The position numbers and the translations under genes were made by a program. A stretch of DNA of 64,000 nt, from assembly GCA_964250805.1 (NCBI GenBank), contig CAXUHG010000003.1, forward strand, positions 59,181 through 123,180. Reading direction: 5' to 3'. Numbering within the stretch: the first letter of the stretch is position 1; each line of letters opens with the position of its first letter. The stretch is from JBBQVS01 sp964250805 (GTDB taxonomy: Bacteria; Chloroflexota; Ktedonobacteria; Ktedonobacterales; Ktedonobacteraceae). This document shows positions 27,525 to 35,913 of the stretch, in pieces. The notes under the pieces are model-generated. The model did not search any database. It saw only the letters and a program-made list of their open reading frames with translations, and was not told where the DNA came from.

Positions 27525-29561
27525 TTATATATCCAGGTTCGCGTTCTTCGCATGGCTCTCGATGAAGCGTTTACGGGGGGCTACTTCGTCACCCATGAGC
27601 ATGTTGAAGACTTTGTCGGCTTCGATGGCTTCTTCGATGCCAACTTGTAGGATAGTACGCTTGGCTGGGTCCATTGTGGTGTCCCAGAGGGTTTCGGGAT
27701 TCATTTCGCCGAGACCTTTGTAGCGTCCTACCTCTGGCTCTTTGCCGTTGTGCCCCGCTTTGTACTCTTCGGCGATGGCATCGCGCTCTTCCTCAGTGTA
27801 GACGTAGCGCGTCTGCTTACCGATCTTGATGTGGAAGAGCGGCGGCTGCGCGATAAACAGATGACCGTTAGTGATGATGTCGCTCATGTGACGGAAGAAG
27901 AAGGTTAGCAGCAACGTGCGAATGTGCGCTCCATCAACGTCGGCGTCGCACATGATAACGATACGTCCATAACGTAATTTGCCCATATTGAAGTGTTCGT
28001 CGATACCAACACCGATGGCGGTGATGATGTTCTTGACCTCTTCACTCTTGAGTACTCTGTCGAGTCCAACGCGCTCCACGTTCAGGATTTTACCACGTAG
28101 TGGTAGTATGGCCTGGAAATGACGGTCTCGCCCTTGTTTAGCACTACCTCCAGCGCTATCTCCCTCGACCAAGTACAACTCACAGCGGTCGGGGTTGCGC
28201 TCGGAGCAATCGGCGAGTTTTCCGGGGAGCGTGGTGTCGAGGACGTTTTTGCGTTGTACGAGGTCGCGGGCTGCGCGGGCTGCTTCACGAGCCTTCGCGG
28301 AGAGTAGGCACTTCTCAATGATGGCTTTTGCCTCGCTCGGCGTCTCTTCGAGGTAGCGCGTGAGCATTTCGGTGCTAACGGTTTCGACAACGGGTCGCAC
28401 CTCGGCATTATTGAGTTTGCTCTTGGTCTGCGCCTCGAATTGTGGGTTTGGTATTTTGACACTGACAACGGCGGTCAAACCCTGTCGCACGTCATCACCT
28501 GTCAGGTTGCCGTCCTTCTCTTTGAGAATGTTGGCTTTACGTGCGTAATCGTTGAGCGTGCGCGTGAGGGCACTACGGAAACCTGTGATGTGCATACCAC
28601 CGTCAATAGTGTTGATGCCGTTGGCGAACGAGAACTCGGTTGAGGTCCAGCTATCGTTGTATTGCAAGGCTAGCTCGACCTTCATGCCATCGATCTCGCG
28701 TGTAGTGCTGACTGGACGCGCCTGAAGTTTAACACGGTTCTTGTTGAGGTAGCGCACAAACGAGACAAGCCCACCTTCAAAGTAGAATGTCGCCTCACGG
28801 TCGGTACGCTCGTCGATTAAGGCAATGGTCAAGCCTCGGTTGAGATAGGCCATTTCACGGAAACGCTGTTCGAGGATGTCGAAGCTGAAGTCGCGTGTCT
28901 CCATAACGGTCAGGTCAGGCAAGAAGGAGGTTTCGGTACCTGTACCTTCAGCGGGACCAACATCAACCAGTGGCGTGACCGGAATACCCTTCTCGTAGCG
29001 TTGACGCCACAAACGGCCTTCGCGTTTTACATCCACCTGACACCACTCAGAGAGGGCGTTGACGACTGAAACGCCGACACCGTGCAGTCCACTACTGATC
29101 TGATAGCCACCACCACCGAACTTACCACCCGCATGTAGAACGGTCATCACGACCTCAAGGGTAGACATGCCGGGGCGTTGATGATGCTCGTCAATAGGAA
29201 TGCCGCGTCCATTGTCACTAATTGTCACGGAGCTATCGGCATGGATGACAATGCGCACGGTGTCAGCCTGCCCCGCCATTACCTCGTCGATACTGTTGTC
29301 AACAACTTCTTGAATGAGATGGTGCAGGCCACGCTGATCTGTTGCACCGATGTACATCCCAGGGCGTACACGAACAGCCTCTAAGCCTTCGAGAATCTGA
29401 ATATTTTGTCCGCCATAGCTACCATCACTACTACCATTTATTTTTCTTTTGCCATTCCCATTATTACCATCATTACCCGTCTGTGTTTGAAGGGGAAGAT
29501 TTTCAGTTGAGTCGTTAGAGGGAAGTTGTTCTGCAATTATTGATTCTCTTGCTTTTGCCAT
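27525..29561 (-). CDS. gyrB: DNA gyrase subunit B
   Basis: 678 residues. GHKL ATPase signatures EVVDNSIDE, SDNGRGIP and GLHGVGVSVVNAL, then TOPRIM motifs EGDSAGGSAKQGRDR and CDADVDGAHIRTL, and the conserved C-terminus ending in NLDI. The length without a large insertion is normal for GyrB. The first ~50 residues are an Asn/Gly/Lys-rich extension of low complexity. The ATG at 29561 is preferred because the earlier ATG at 29573 directly touches the AAAGG site. gyrA is not in the window. Its 3' end lies 5 bp from a Tn7-like transposon terminus and may be the attachment site. Confidence 0.97.
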   Translation of the reverse strand: MAKARESIIAEQLPSNDSTENLPLQTQTGNDGNNGNGKRKINGSSDGSYGGQNIQILEGLEAVRVRPGMYIGATDQRGLHHLIQEVVDNSIDEVMAGQADTVRIVIHADSSVTISDNGRGIPIDEHHQRPGMSTLEVVMTVLHAGGKFGGGGYQISSGLHGVGVSVVNALSEWCQVDVKREGRLWRQRYEKGIPVTPLVDVGPAEGTGTETSFLPDLTVMETRDFSFDILEQRFREMAYLNRGLTIALIDERTDREATFYFEGGLVSFVRYLNKNRVKLQARPVSTTREIDGMKVELALQYNDSWTSTEFSFANGINTIDGGMHITGFRSALTRTLNDYARKANILKEKDGNLTGDDVRQGLTAVVSVKIPNPQFEAQTKSKLNNAEVRPVVETVSTEMLTRYLEETPSEAKAIIEKCLLSAKAREAARAARDLVQRKNVLDTTLPGKLADCSERNPDRCELYLVEGDSAGGSAKQGRDRHFQAILPLRGKILNVERVGLDRVLKSEEVKNIITAIGVGIDEHFNMGKLRYGRIVIMCDADVDGAHIRTLLLTFFFRHMSDIITNGHLFIAQPPLFHIKIGKQTRYVYTEEERDAIAEEYKAGHNGKEPEVGRYKGLGEMNPETLWDTTMDPAKRTILQVGIEEAIEADKVFNMLMGDEVAPRKRFIESHAKNANLDI

Positions 29562-29651
29562 AGCACCATACATCCTTTTATTTGATAACCGTTATTACGA
29601 GTACATCTGAGGGTATAGTTATGCACATTGAATAATAAACCTAGATAAACC

Positions 29652-29746
29652 CAACGGACGCCCACAAGGGGCTACCCTACTATACGACGCTCTTGTAGGC
29701 TACGCCCACCGTATATAGTAGGGTAGCCCCTTGTGGGCGTCCGTTG
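29652..29746. repeat. long palindrome upstream of gyrB
   Basis: Two 33-nt perfect arms (beginning CAACGGACGCCCACAAGG, at 29652-29684 and 29714-29746) with a 29-nt centre. The inner arm ends in CTACTATA, which also ends the arm of the palindrome at 38130-38215, and both have a related centre (ACGG or CCG next to TATATAG). The rest of 29574-30009 shows only gyrB promoter sequence that I cannot resolve. Confidence 0.8.
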
Positions 29747-30009
29747 TATCATCATAGTATTTGTAAACATGCAAATTATGCACCATACGTCAACGGATGC
29801 ATTTATGAGAAAGATGCGATATGTATCCTGTCTGCTTGCTTCTCTACATAACAGTACTCTCGTTATTAGATGAGAAGAAGGGTAGATATATGCAGAGGGC
29901 GAGATCGCACCTATGATGTTTTATTCTGATAGAGCCTGACAAATGTGGTAACATTGCCATGTTTTCGTCACATAATTATACCACATTTTGTGCAAAAAAT
30001 AAAATAAAT

Positions 30010-30072
30010 TGTGAAATAGCTTCTACAGCATCCTATCCCTCTGGGATAGGATGCTGTAGAAGCTATTTCACA
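30010..30072. terminator. perfect hairpin, probable terminator
   Basis: A 29-bp perfect stem (starting TGTGAAATAGCTTCTACAGC) with a loop of about 5 nt, 11 bp after the stop of the minus-strand zinc-ribbon gene. It has no clear T run, so it may end transcription or protect the 3' end. Confidence 0.6.
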
Positions 30073-30082
30073 AAAGTACTAT

Positions 30083-30676
30083 TTATTGATAACGATTGCC
30101 ACTAAGCTGACCACTCATGGGCATTCCATTGGCACTTTGCATAGCGCCGGGGACGCTTTGCATGGCACCAGGAATTCCGGGCATACTCTGCTGCATCGGG
30201 TTCCCCGATACGTTGGTGGCGCAATAGGGGCAGAAGGACCAGCGCAACTCAAGCAGACGTTCACATTTGGGGCAAGGACGTTTCAGTTTCTGGCTACAGG
30301 ATGGGCAGACCTGGAAGTCCGATTCGATACGTGCATGGCAGTTGGAGCAGGTCTGACGCTCAGTCATCTCTGCAAGTAGTGACTCTTCCTCTAATTGACG
30401 CTCATAAATCTCTGCCAGTGTCTGGCGGGGACGAAGAATCATGTAGATGAACAGTCCACCGACAAAGAAGAGAAGGACCAGGACAGTGGCGAGGATTTGC
30501 GATAACATATCCTGTGTGCGCGAACGGATATCACGGTACGTCCAGATTATCAAGCTCAACCAGAAGATGACGACGAACGCCACAGTGCATCCAATAAGCG
30601 GCCCTACAAACCCCTGTAGCGTGGTGAGAATGTTTCCACCGGATGCAGCGATGACAAAATGTGTATAGTTATTCAC
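30083..30676 (-). CDS. membrane protein with double zinc ribbon
   Basis: 197 residues. Two membrane helices in the first ~85 residues (VGPLIGCTVAFVVIFWLSL and LATVLVLLFFVGGLFIYM). An acidic helix follows and then two zinc ribbons (CSNC...CPSC at ~110-135; CPKC...CPYC at ~137-158), and a Met/Pro/Gly-rich tail. This is a DZR-type protein of unknown partner, probably facing the cytoplasm. The start is GTG with only a distant G-rich ribosome site. It lies upstream of gyrB on the same strand but 0.5 kb away. Confidence 0.7.
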   Translation of the reverse strand: MNNYTHFVIAASGGNILTTLQGFVGPLIGCTVAFVVIFWLSLIIWTYRDIRSRTQDMLSQILATVLVLLFFVGGLFIYMILRPRQTLAEIYERQLEEESLLAEMTERQTCSNCHARIESDFQVCPSCSQKLKRPCPKCERLLELRWSFCPYCATNVSGNPMQQSMPGIPGAMQSVPGAMQSANGMPMSGQLSGNRYQ

Positions 30677-30825
30677 AGGACAGAAGCCCCCTTCACAGGA
30701 TTAGAGAATATAGTTCATATATGTATTCAGACGCAATACAGACGCGACAAGTCACGTTAATTTTTTTATCTACGTATACGATACAACGTTCCGCACTCTA
30801 AAGAAGACAACAAGGTAGGACTATC

Positions 30826-30888
30826 GTCAATATTTCTCGATTGCTCTCTGTCTCCTGCGGAGACAGAGAGCAATCGAGAAATATTGAC
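30826..30888. terminator. perfect hairpin abutting the mannosidase stop
   Basis: 29-bp arms beginning GTCAATATTTCTCGATTGC with a 5-nt loop. The last base of the palindrome is the last base of the mannosidase stop codon TAG, so the gene ends exactly where the hairpin begins. Probable terminator. Confidence 0.65.
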
Positions 30889-33800
30889 TATTCAAATAGA
30901 AATGTTGCTATTCCTCCGCTATGGATAGTTGTTTCTATGGTATGGGTATCTTGCAGACTTGGCTCAATAGATGCTTGACGCTCCTCCAACAAGTTTGTCA
31001 TAAATGCCTGTGTAAAGGCAACTCCTGGCTTGATTTTGGCACTAACGGTACTACTCAATGGGTTGTAAACACGAACGATCAGGCCGCGTCCATTCGTACT
31101 ACGCTTTACTGCACTAACAACAAGTGTTGATGGCTCAACTGCAACGAGAGTTGCCAACGCTGGTAGTTGACCCTGATGCTGCTCCGTCACTATCGCGCTG
31201 GCGGAAATTGGGATGTTGAATGTCTGCGCCTCATGCAACACAAGTGTTTCATTCGTATCCCATGTGCCACTGTGAGGCAGCAGCGCGTAGTCGAAGGTCT
31301 GCTTACCAAGACATTGAGCCTCAGGAGTGTACTCCATTGGACCGGCATGACCTCGCCGCGTTGTGAGATCACCACGTGAGAGCCACTCAACACAGCGTAG
31401 AAGCGTGAGCGCAACTGCCATTGGGTGTTCCGCGTCAATGCCAGGGCCGCTCTGCACAACTTCGTATTCTGGTAGGCCACGATTGAGTACGGCTAAACCA
31501 TATTCGCCAGTACTGACATCGACAAAGCGTTTCTGCGGAAAGACATTGACGGGTGGCTCGCTCCACTGTTCGACATCTACCGCGATAGGAAGTGCTACAG
31601 GACGCGTTCTCACCTCAAAGGTTCCTTCCGCCGATGCTGTTTCTGTCTTGAACGGTACGGGAAAGAGTATCCGTAAGCGATGGTCTTTCGCGTTGTTTTC
31701 AACACTTGTATGAATAGTAATACGTCGTACACCAGGAAAAAGTGTTATATCGCTCGCAATTGCACAAACAACAGTTTCGCTACTCCGCTCTCCACGACTC
31801 TCAGCACAGCCAACAGGAAGTGCTATTTTGCTGCTTATACGTAATGTTACGCTTACAGGCTGCTCTTCGATTACCTCAATTGTCGGTGGCTCGATAAGCT
31901 CGCTGACCAACACGTCCCGTGGCGGCGGACTATAGTTGTACAGGTCGCCGACATCACCTCCATCAACCAAACGATTCAGACCGGAAAAAACAATCCCCGT
32001 TGTCTTATCTGTAACTGTTAAGGTGCTATCCTGGGAATTTGCCTCTACTCTATAGAACTCGTTCTCAATACTATTCTGTTGAGCAACGAGGGAAATTTTT
32101 TGTGGTTCTGCCTGACCTGTTTGTTCGCCAAGGCCACGCGGATAGAGCCAGAAGGTTTTGAGTCCGTAAGCGGGGAGGTCTGCTGCGAGAAAGTCTATAG
32201 TTTCGCGGGCTTGATCGACCAGAGATATTTCAAGAGTGTGAATATCTTCGTTTGCCAGCAGATTCAATATATGCTGTCCAGCATCGGTAATTTCCTCTTC
32301 ATCAATGGTGACGCGCCCTTTAGGTGCAATCATAATCTCGATATAGACAACCCCGCTCTGTGCCAATTGTGGGTCATCAGGCATGTTGCTATGCGGTCCC
32401 GATTTTTCGCGTCCGATATGCACGCGCGACATGACGTATGACTCGTAGCCCTGCCCCAGTGCTGACATAATGGTGGAGTGAGCCATCTGCACGAGTTGTG
32501 CAGGCGATGTGATGCCGGAGAAGGCAATGGCGGTTGCGAGCATTTCACGGGCGAAGGGCGATGAACCAATTTCTTGACGCCAACGCTTCACAATACGATA
32601 GGGAAGCGGGATGCCACGCGAATCGACAATTACAGCATTGTGCAGAGAGCCAGGAAGTTGTACCTCGATACGCACCTTCTCGGTACGCAAGCCAGGGGCG
32701 GGATTGAAGACAACGACAGGTACAGGCTCGTAGCTTTCGTGCGGTGCTGGAAAGAGCGCGCGTGTATCAGTGGCATTGACCAATTGTTGCATCGCTTGCT
32801 GGACAAGTTGTTCGGCAATCTGCTGGCTCTGTGCGAAACGCATAGCGTTCTCACGATGCACCTGATCGAGGCTACAACCACAGATGCTATCATGTGGATG
32901 GTTTTGTAGAAGGTAACGCCATGCCATGCGTATCAAGCCCTGTGGATAGGTTGCGCCCGTCGTGGCTGCCCATGCGGTGAGTGGCTCGACCCAGCGTTCA
33001 AGGAGATGCTCAATGGCGGTATTCTGCTGCTTAATCCATATGCGGCTTGAAAGGACTGAGACGAGAAGAGGCGAGTATCGACCGTTGCGCAACTCGCCTG
33101 TAAGCGTTTGCAGAGAGTCGGACGGTATTTTCTGACGTGTGCTTTCGATATACTGTGGCAGGGTACCAATCTGTACGGAGAGCGAGTCATAGCGTTTGGT
33201 CTGCTCCTCCTCGCTCTCGAACTGAGTTAGCATTTCTTGACGTGTGGGATCAATAGTGCGCATAAGCTCGTTGGCAGCTTTAATTGTTGCTGGCAGACCT
33301 TCTTGTATCTCCAAATGATCGGAGCCATTCATGAAGAGCAAAATATTCGTGTTGGCTTTGGGAAGCAGATTAGCGGTGAGCAGTTCGACACGGGTCACAA
33401 ACTCTACGGGGTTGAGCGGCATCTGTCTTGCGTTCGAGTAGCCAATAGGGTCTGCAAGATGCGCTACGAAGACGGTGCTACCATCCGGTGCAGTCCATAA
33501 AAACTCGCTTGTCTTGGCCTCGGTACCGACGCCACGCCAGAAGACGGCATTGTCGATGCCCACGCCTTGAAAAATTTGCGGAAGTTGCGCGATATGACCG
33601 AAGCTATCGGGCACATAGCCAACGTACATAGGATTGCCAAAGTCTGTGGCCTGTCGCAAGCCAATCTGTAAATTGCGAATAAGAGCCTCGCCGCTCACAA
33701 GAAACTCGTCGGGCTGTACATACCAGGGACCAACTAGGACGCGCCCTGAGCGAATATGCTTGCGTAGTCGCTCCTCCTGCTCCGGTTGAATCTCTAAATA

Positions 33801-33983
33801 GTCATCGAGGACAATTGTTTGTCCATCAAGCATAAAGTGGGAGAAGGTTTCGTCGGAGTCCAGAATAGTGAGCAACTTATCGACGGCTTGTACGAGGCGG
33901 ATACGAAACTGTTGAAAGGTTTGGTACCACTCGCGGTCCCAATGAGTGTGAGGTACAAGAATAACCGTGAGTTGCTGGGTCAT
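30888..33983 (-). CDS. GH38 alpha-mannosidase
   Basis: 1031 residues, typical for bacterial GH38. The catalytic zinc-site motif PHTHWDREW opens the protein, and YVPDSFGHIAQLPQ holds the nucleophile Asp (the D in PDSFGH). HPHDSICGCS is the third conserved block with a further zinc His. The C-terminal ~550 residues are the beta-sandwich domains. It removes alpha-mannose from oligosaccharides; there is no signal peptide, so it acts in the cytoplasm. AAGGAG precedes the ATG at 33983; an upstream in-frame start (34034) is not supported. No transporter or sugar regulator is adjacent. Confidence 0.92.
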   Translation of the reverse strand: MTQQLTVILVPHTHWDREWYQTFQQFRIRLVQAVDKLLTILDSDETFSHFMLDGQTIVLDDYLEIQPEQEERLRKHIRSGRVLVGPWYVQPDEFLVSGEALIRNLQIGLRQATDFGNPMYVGYVPDSFGHIAQLPQIFQGVGIDNAVFWRGVGTEAKTSEFLWTAPDGSTVFVAHLADPIGYSNARQMPLNPVEFVTRVELLTANLLPKANTNILLFMNGSDHLEIQEGLPATIKAANELMRTIDPTRQEMLTQFESEEEQTKRYDSLSVQIGTLPQYIESTRQKIPSDSLQTLTGELRNGRYSPLLVSVLSSRIWIKQQNTAIEHLLERWVEPLTAWAATTGATYPQGLIRMAWRYLLQNHPHDSICGCSLDQVHRENAMRFAQSQQIAEQLVQQAMQQLVNATDTRALFPAPHESYEPVPVVVFNPAPGLRTEKVRIEVQLPGSLHNAVIVDSRGIPLPYRIVKRWRQEIGSSPFAREMLATAIAFSGITSPAQLVQMAHSTIMSALGQGYESYVMSRVHIGREKSGPHSNMPDDPQLAQSGVVYIEIMIAPKGRVTIDEEEITDAGQHILNLLANEDIHTLEISLVDQARETIDFLAADLPAYGLKTFWLYPRGLGEQTGQAEPQKISLVAQQNSIENEFYRVEANSQDSTLTVTDKTTGIVFSGLNRLVDGGDVGDLYNYSPPPRDVLVSELIEPPTIEVIEEQPVSVTLRISSKIALPVGCAESRGERSSETVVCAIASDITLFPGVRRITIHTSVENNAKDHRLRILFPVPFKTETASAEGTFEVRTRPVALPIAVDVEQWSEPPVNVFPQKRFVDVSTGEYGLAVLNRGLPEYEVVQSGPGIDAEHPMAVALTLLRCVEWLSRGDLTTRRGHAGPMEYTPEAQCLGKQTFDYALLPHSGTWDTNETLVLHEAQTFNIPISASAIVTEQHQGQLPALATLVAVEPSTLVVSAVKRSTNGRGLIVRVYNPLSSTVSAKIKPGVAFTQAFMTNLLEERQASIEPSLQDTHTIETTIHSGGIATFLFE

Positions 33984-34157
33984 GATGCTCCTTAGGCGAA
34001 ATATGAGAGGCGGGTGTAAGTGCCAGGACGACACTTAGACACAAGAGTTTTTCGGGTGTTGAGGAGTATTATACAATGACATGGCGTAGCATATCAATGT
34101 GTTTTCCGCCCTTTTTTCTAGGTTCGGAGCCACTTTACAAAGATTTTATAAAGATAG

Positions 34158-34209
34158 TAAGAAGAATGCCCTCCTTACAGGTTCACCTGCAAGGAGGGCG
34201 TTCTTCTTA
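34158..34209 (-). terminator. terminator of tRNA-Lys
   Basis: A 19-bp stem rich in G/C (TAAGAAGAA(T/C)GCCCTCCTT) begins 8 bp beyond the tRNA 3' end on the minus strand, followed by a T-rich stretch. Confidence 0.7.
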
Positions 34210-34217
34210 TCTATGAG

Positions 34218-34289
34218 TGGGCAACCAGGGAGTCGAACCCTGAACCTAACGGTTAAGAGCCGTGTGCTCTGCCATTGAGCTAGTTGCCC
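34218..34289 (-). tRNA. tRNA-Lys (CTT anticodon)
   Basis: A complete 72-nt cloverleaf: acceptor GGGCAAC/GTTGCCC, D-arm GCTC...GAGC, anticodon loop CTCTTAA giving CTT, variable loop, and T-arm CAGGG TTCGACT CCCTG. The discriminator is A and CCA is not encoded. No intron. A good promoter lies upstream (34303-34331). Confidence 0.93.
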
Positions 34290-34302
34290 ATTGAACAAGC
34301 AG

Positions 34303-34331
34303 ATAATAACACATGGCACCTCTTTCGTCAA
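34303..34331 (-). promoter_or_regulatory. sigma-70-type promoter of tRNA-Lys
   Basis: On the minus strand TTGACG, a 17-bp spacer and TATTAT, ending 13 bp before the tRNA 5' end. The spacing and both hexamers are close to consensus. Confidence 0.7.
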
Positions 34332-34354
34332 GCTTTCATTTTCAATATTGGCTC

Positions 34355-34786
34355 TTAAATTTCATAATCTTTCGCCCATCGCACATTTTTCTCTTGCTTG
34401 TTTTTCGTTGGGGTGAGTCTGAGTTTTGCCCAAGTCACACCGACAATATCTACAGGAACAAGATATACCTTATCAAGCCCTTCACAATAAACCGCGAAGA
34501 AGTCTATCTGCCCTCTGTAGTGTCTCCATCCTTTTTGTTTAGCTGTATGATTATAACTACTTGCAGTTGCAAAGCTAACCGTAGTCTGTTCCTCATCCAT
34601 CCAACCCGTTTTGCATTGGATACGCCAAAATCCACCTTCGGCATCTTCAATTACTAGATCGTATCTATGATTCTTACCATAAGGTGTAAGCACGCCGTAA
34701 CCTGACCGCAAAAGGCGCGTTGTGATAGCTGCCTCACTTATATCTCCTGTTTTGTCGGTGTGTCTCTTAGGTTCTAAAAAAGCCAT
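34355..34786 (-). CDS. PDDEXK_5-like nuclease (group I intron endonuclease type)
   Basis: 143 residues, stand-alone. The N-terminal half has the pattern of the group I intron-associated PD-(D/E)xK family (as in I-Ssp6803I): TGDISEAAITTRLLRSGY, then YDLVIED (catalytic Asp) and FWRIQCKTG (Q-x-K in place of E-x-K). The HYRGQIDFFAVY segment is also typical. It lies just upstream of the tRNA-Lys gene, whose sequence is uninterrupted. This family also includes uncharacterised chromosomal proteins, so a homing role is not implied. Confidence 0.7.
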   Translation of the reverse strand: MAFLEPKRHTDKTGDISEAAITTRLLRSGYGVLTPYGKNHRYDLVIEDAEGGFWRIQCKTGWMDEEQTTVSFATASSYNHTAKQKGWRHYRGQIDFFAVYCEGLDKVYLVPVDIVGVTWAKLRLTPTKNKQEKNVRWAKDYEI

Positions 34787-34861
34787 TGTATACTCATCCT
34801 TTCTATAATAAAATTAGAGTATACTTCGCGTTATTATTTGTCAAGCTTTCTCTCAATGATT

Positions 34862-34930
34862 ATGAAGGAGGTGAAATGACAACATGAGAGTGGCAGAGAT
34901 GTTCTCATGTTGCCATTTCACCTTCTTCAT
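34862..34930. repeat. imperfect inverted repeat upstream of the LysM gene
   Basis: Arms starting ATGAAGGAGGTGAAATGACA and its near complement, with a 13-nt centre. It could be a terminator-like element or a 5' structure; a Shine-Dalgarno-like AAGGAGGT lies inside the left arm but no gene follows it. Confidence 0.55.
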
Positions 34931-35113
34931 ATACTTAAATAGAAGTAGGTTAAGATGTTTCATTGTGCTTAGCCTTTTCGTCCTATGTTTCACCGTATTT
35001 CATGCTGTATACCTAAGAGATGCGCTACTATAGCAAACAGCAACAGTTTTATGTATGGACAGGCTATGAATGAGCCTGAGTTGAGTTGTTTACTTAGTAG
35101 AGGAGAAGAAACC

Positions 35114-35851
35114 GTGCATCCTATCAGTCGCACGCGTTACAATAGTCAACGCGTTGTAGGATATTTTCGGCAACATCGGGTTGCAAGCATTGCAGCAGGT
35201 CACGTCATCGTAGCATTCCTGCTCGGCGTTATTTTACTCAGCAATGCTTTTGGCTCGACACTATTTGGAGCGTTCGCACAATCCGCCTGCTCTAACAACG
35301 ACCATACCTATATGGTGGTAAGTGGTGACACACTAGGAGCAATTGCCAACCGCTATCACGCAACATGGCAGAGTTTGGCAACGTACAATCACATTGCCAA
35401 CGCCAACGTTATCTACATCAACGAGCATATCTGCATTCCAGGCAACCACTCCACAACGAACGGTGGTGGTGGTGGCTCCACCACCGTTGCCAATGAAATT
35501 CGCGGTCGGTACAACCCCTACGCTTATCCACAATGCACCCATTGGGCGGATCAGCGTTTCTATCAACTGCACGGCTATTATGTACCGTGGACAACCAATG
35601 CCAACGCATGGGAGTGGACAGCACGTGCCTATCAATATGGCTGGCACGTCTCTAGTTACCCCTCGGTCGGCGCGATTGTAAACCTGCAGCCGTGGGTGCA
35701 GGGTGCCTATAATCTTGGACATGTTGGTGTGGTTGAGCAGGTAATGGCTAACGGCACCGTTAGGGTTAGCAACATGAACTGGGGTTTATATCCCTATAGT
35801 GTCGCAACCAGCTACATCTCCCCTGGCTACGGCGTGACCTTCATCTCGTAA
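35114..35851 (+). CDS. secreted LysM protein with CHAP-like cysteine hydrolase domain
   Basis: 245 residues from a GTG at 35114, preferred because AGAGGAG lies 8 bp upstream; longer starts (35069 or 34985) are open but lack one. A membrane or signal segment near residue 25-50 (VIVAFLLGVILLSNAFG) is followed by a LysM domain (TYMVVSGDTLGAIANRYHA, NEHICIPG) that binds peptidoglycan. A Gly-rich linker leads to a CHAP-type domain with Cys in YPQCTHWADQR and His in NLGHVGVVEQV, the expected Cys/His pair. It likely acts on cell-wall peptide bonds outside the cell. A hairpin terminator follows. Confidence 0.8.
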   Translation: MHPISRTRYNSQRVVGYFRQHRVASIAAGHVIVAFLLGVILLSNAFGSTLFGAFAQSACSNNDHTYMVVSGDTLGAIANRYHATWQSLATYNHIANANVIYINEHICIPGNHSTTNGGGGGSTTVANEIRGRYNPYAYPQCTHWADQRFYQLHGYYVPWTTNANAWEWTARAYQYGWHVSSYPSVGAIVNLQPWVQGAYNLGHVGVVEQVMANGTVRVSNMNWGLYPYSVATSYISPGYGVTFIS

Positions 35852-35862
35852 TTTCTCGATAA

Positions 35863-35904
35863 ACAAAATTCGGTGCGGATGTATGTATCCACACCGAATT
35901 TTGT
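35863..35904. terminator. bidirectional hairpin terminator
   Basis: ACAAAATTCGGTG(C)GGAT pairs with ATCC(A)CACCGAATTTTGT. T-rich flanks on both strands and its location between convergent genes (LysM protein and ppk) fit a shared terminator. Confidence 0.75.
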
Positions 35905-35913
35905 TGTGTTGAC

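Noticed and set aside
28082..28643. open frames antisense or out of frame inside gyrB
   Set aside because: Shadow frames of a strongly conserved gene; no ribosome sites or family matches. The same applies to the many out-of-frame ORFs in tnsB, tniQ, lon, ppk and the mannosidase gene.
34218..34289. group I intron in tRNA-Lys
   Set aside because: The tRNA is contiguous, with all arms pairing, so the nearby nuclease is not intron-encoded here.
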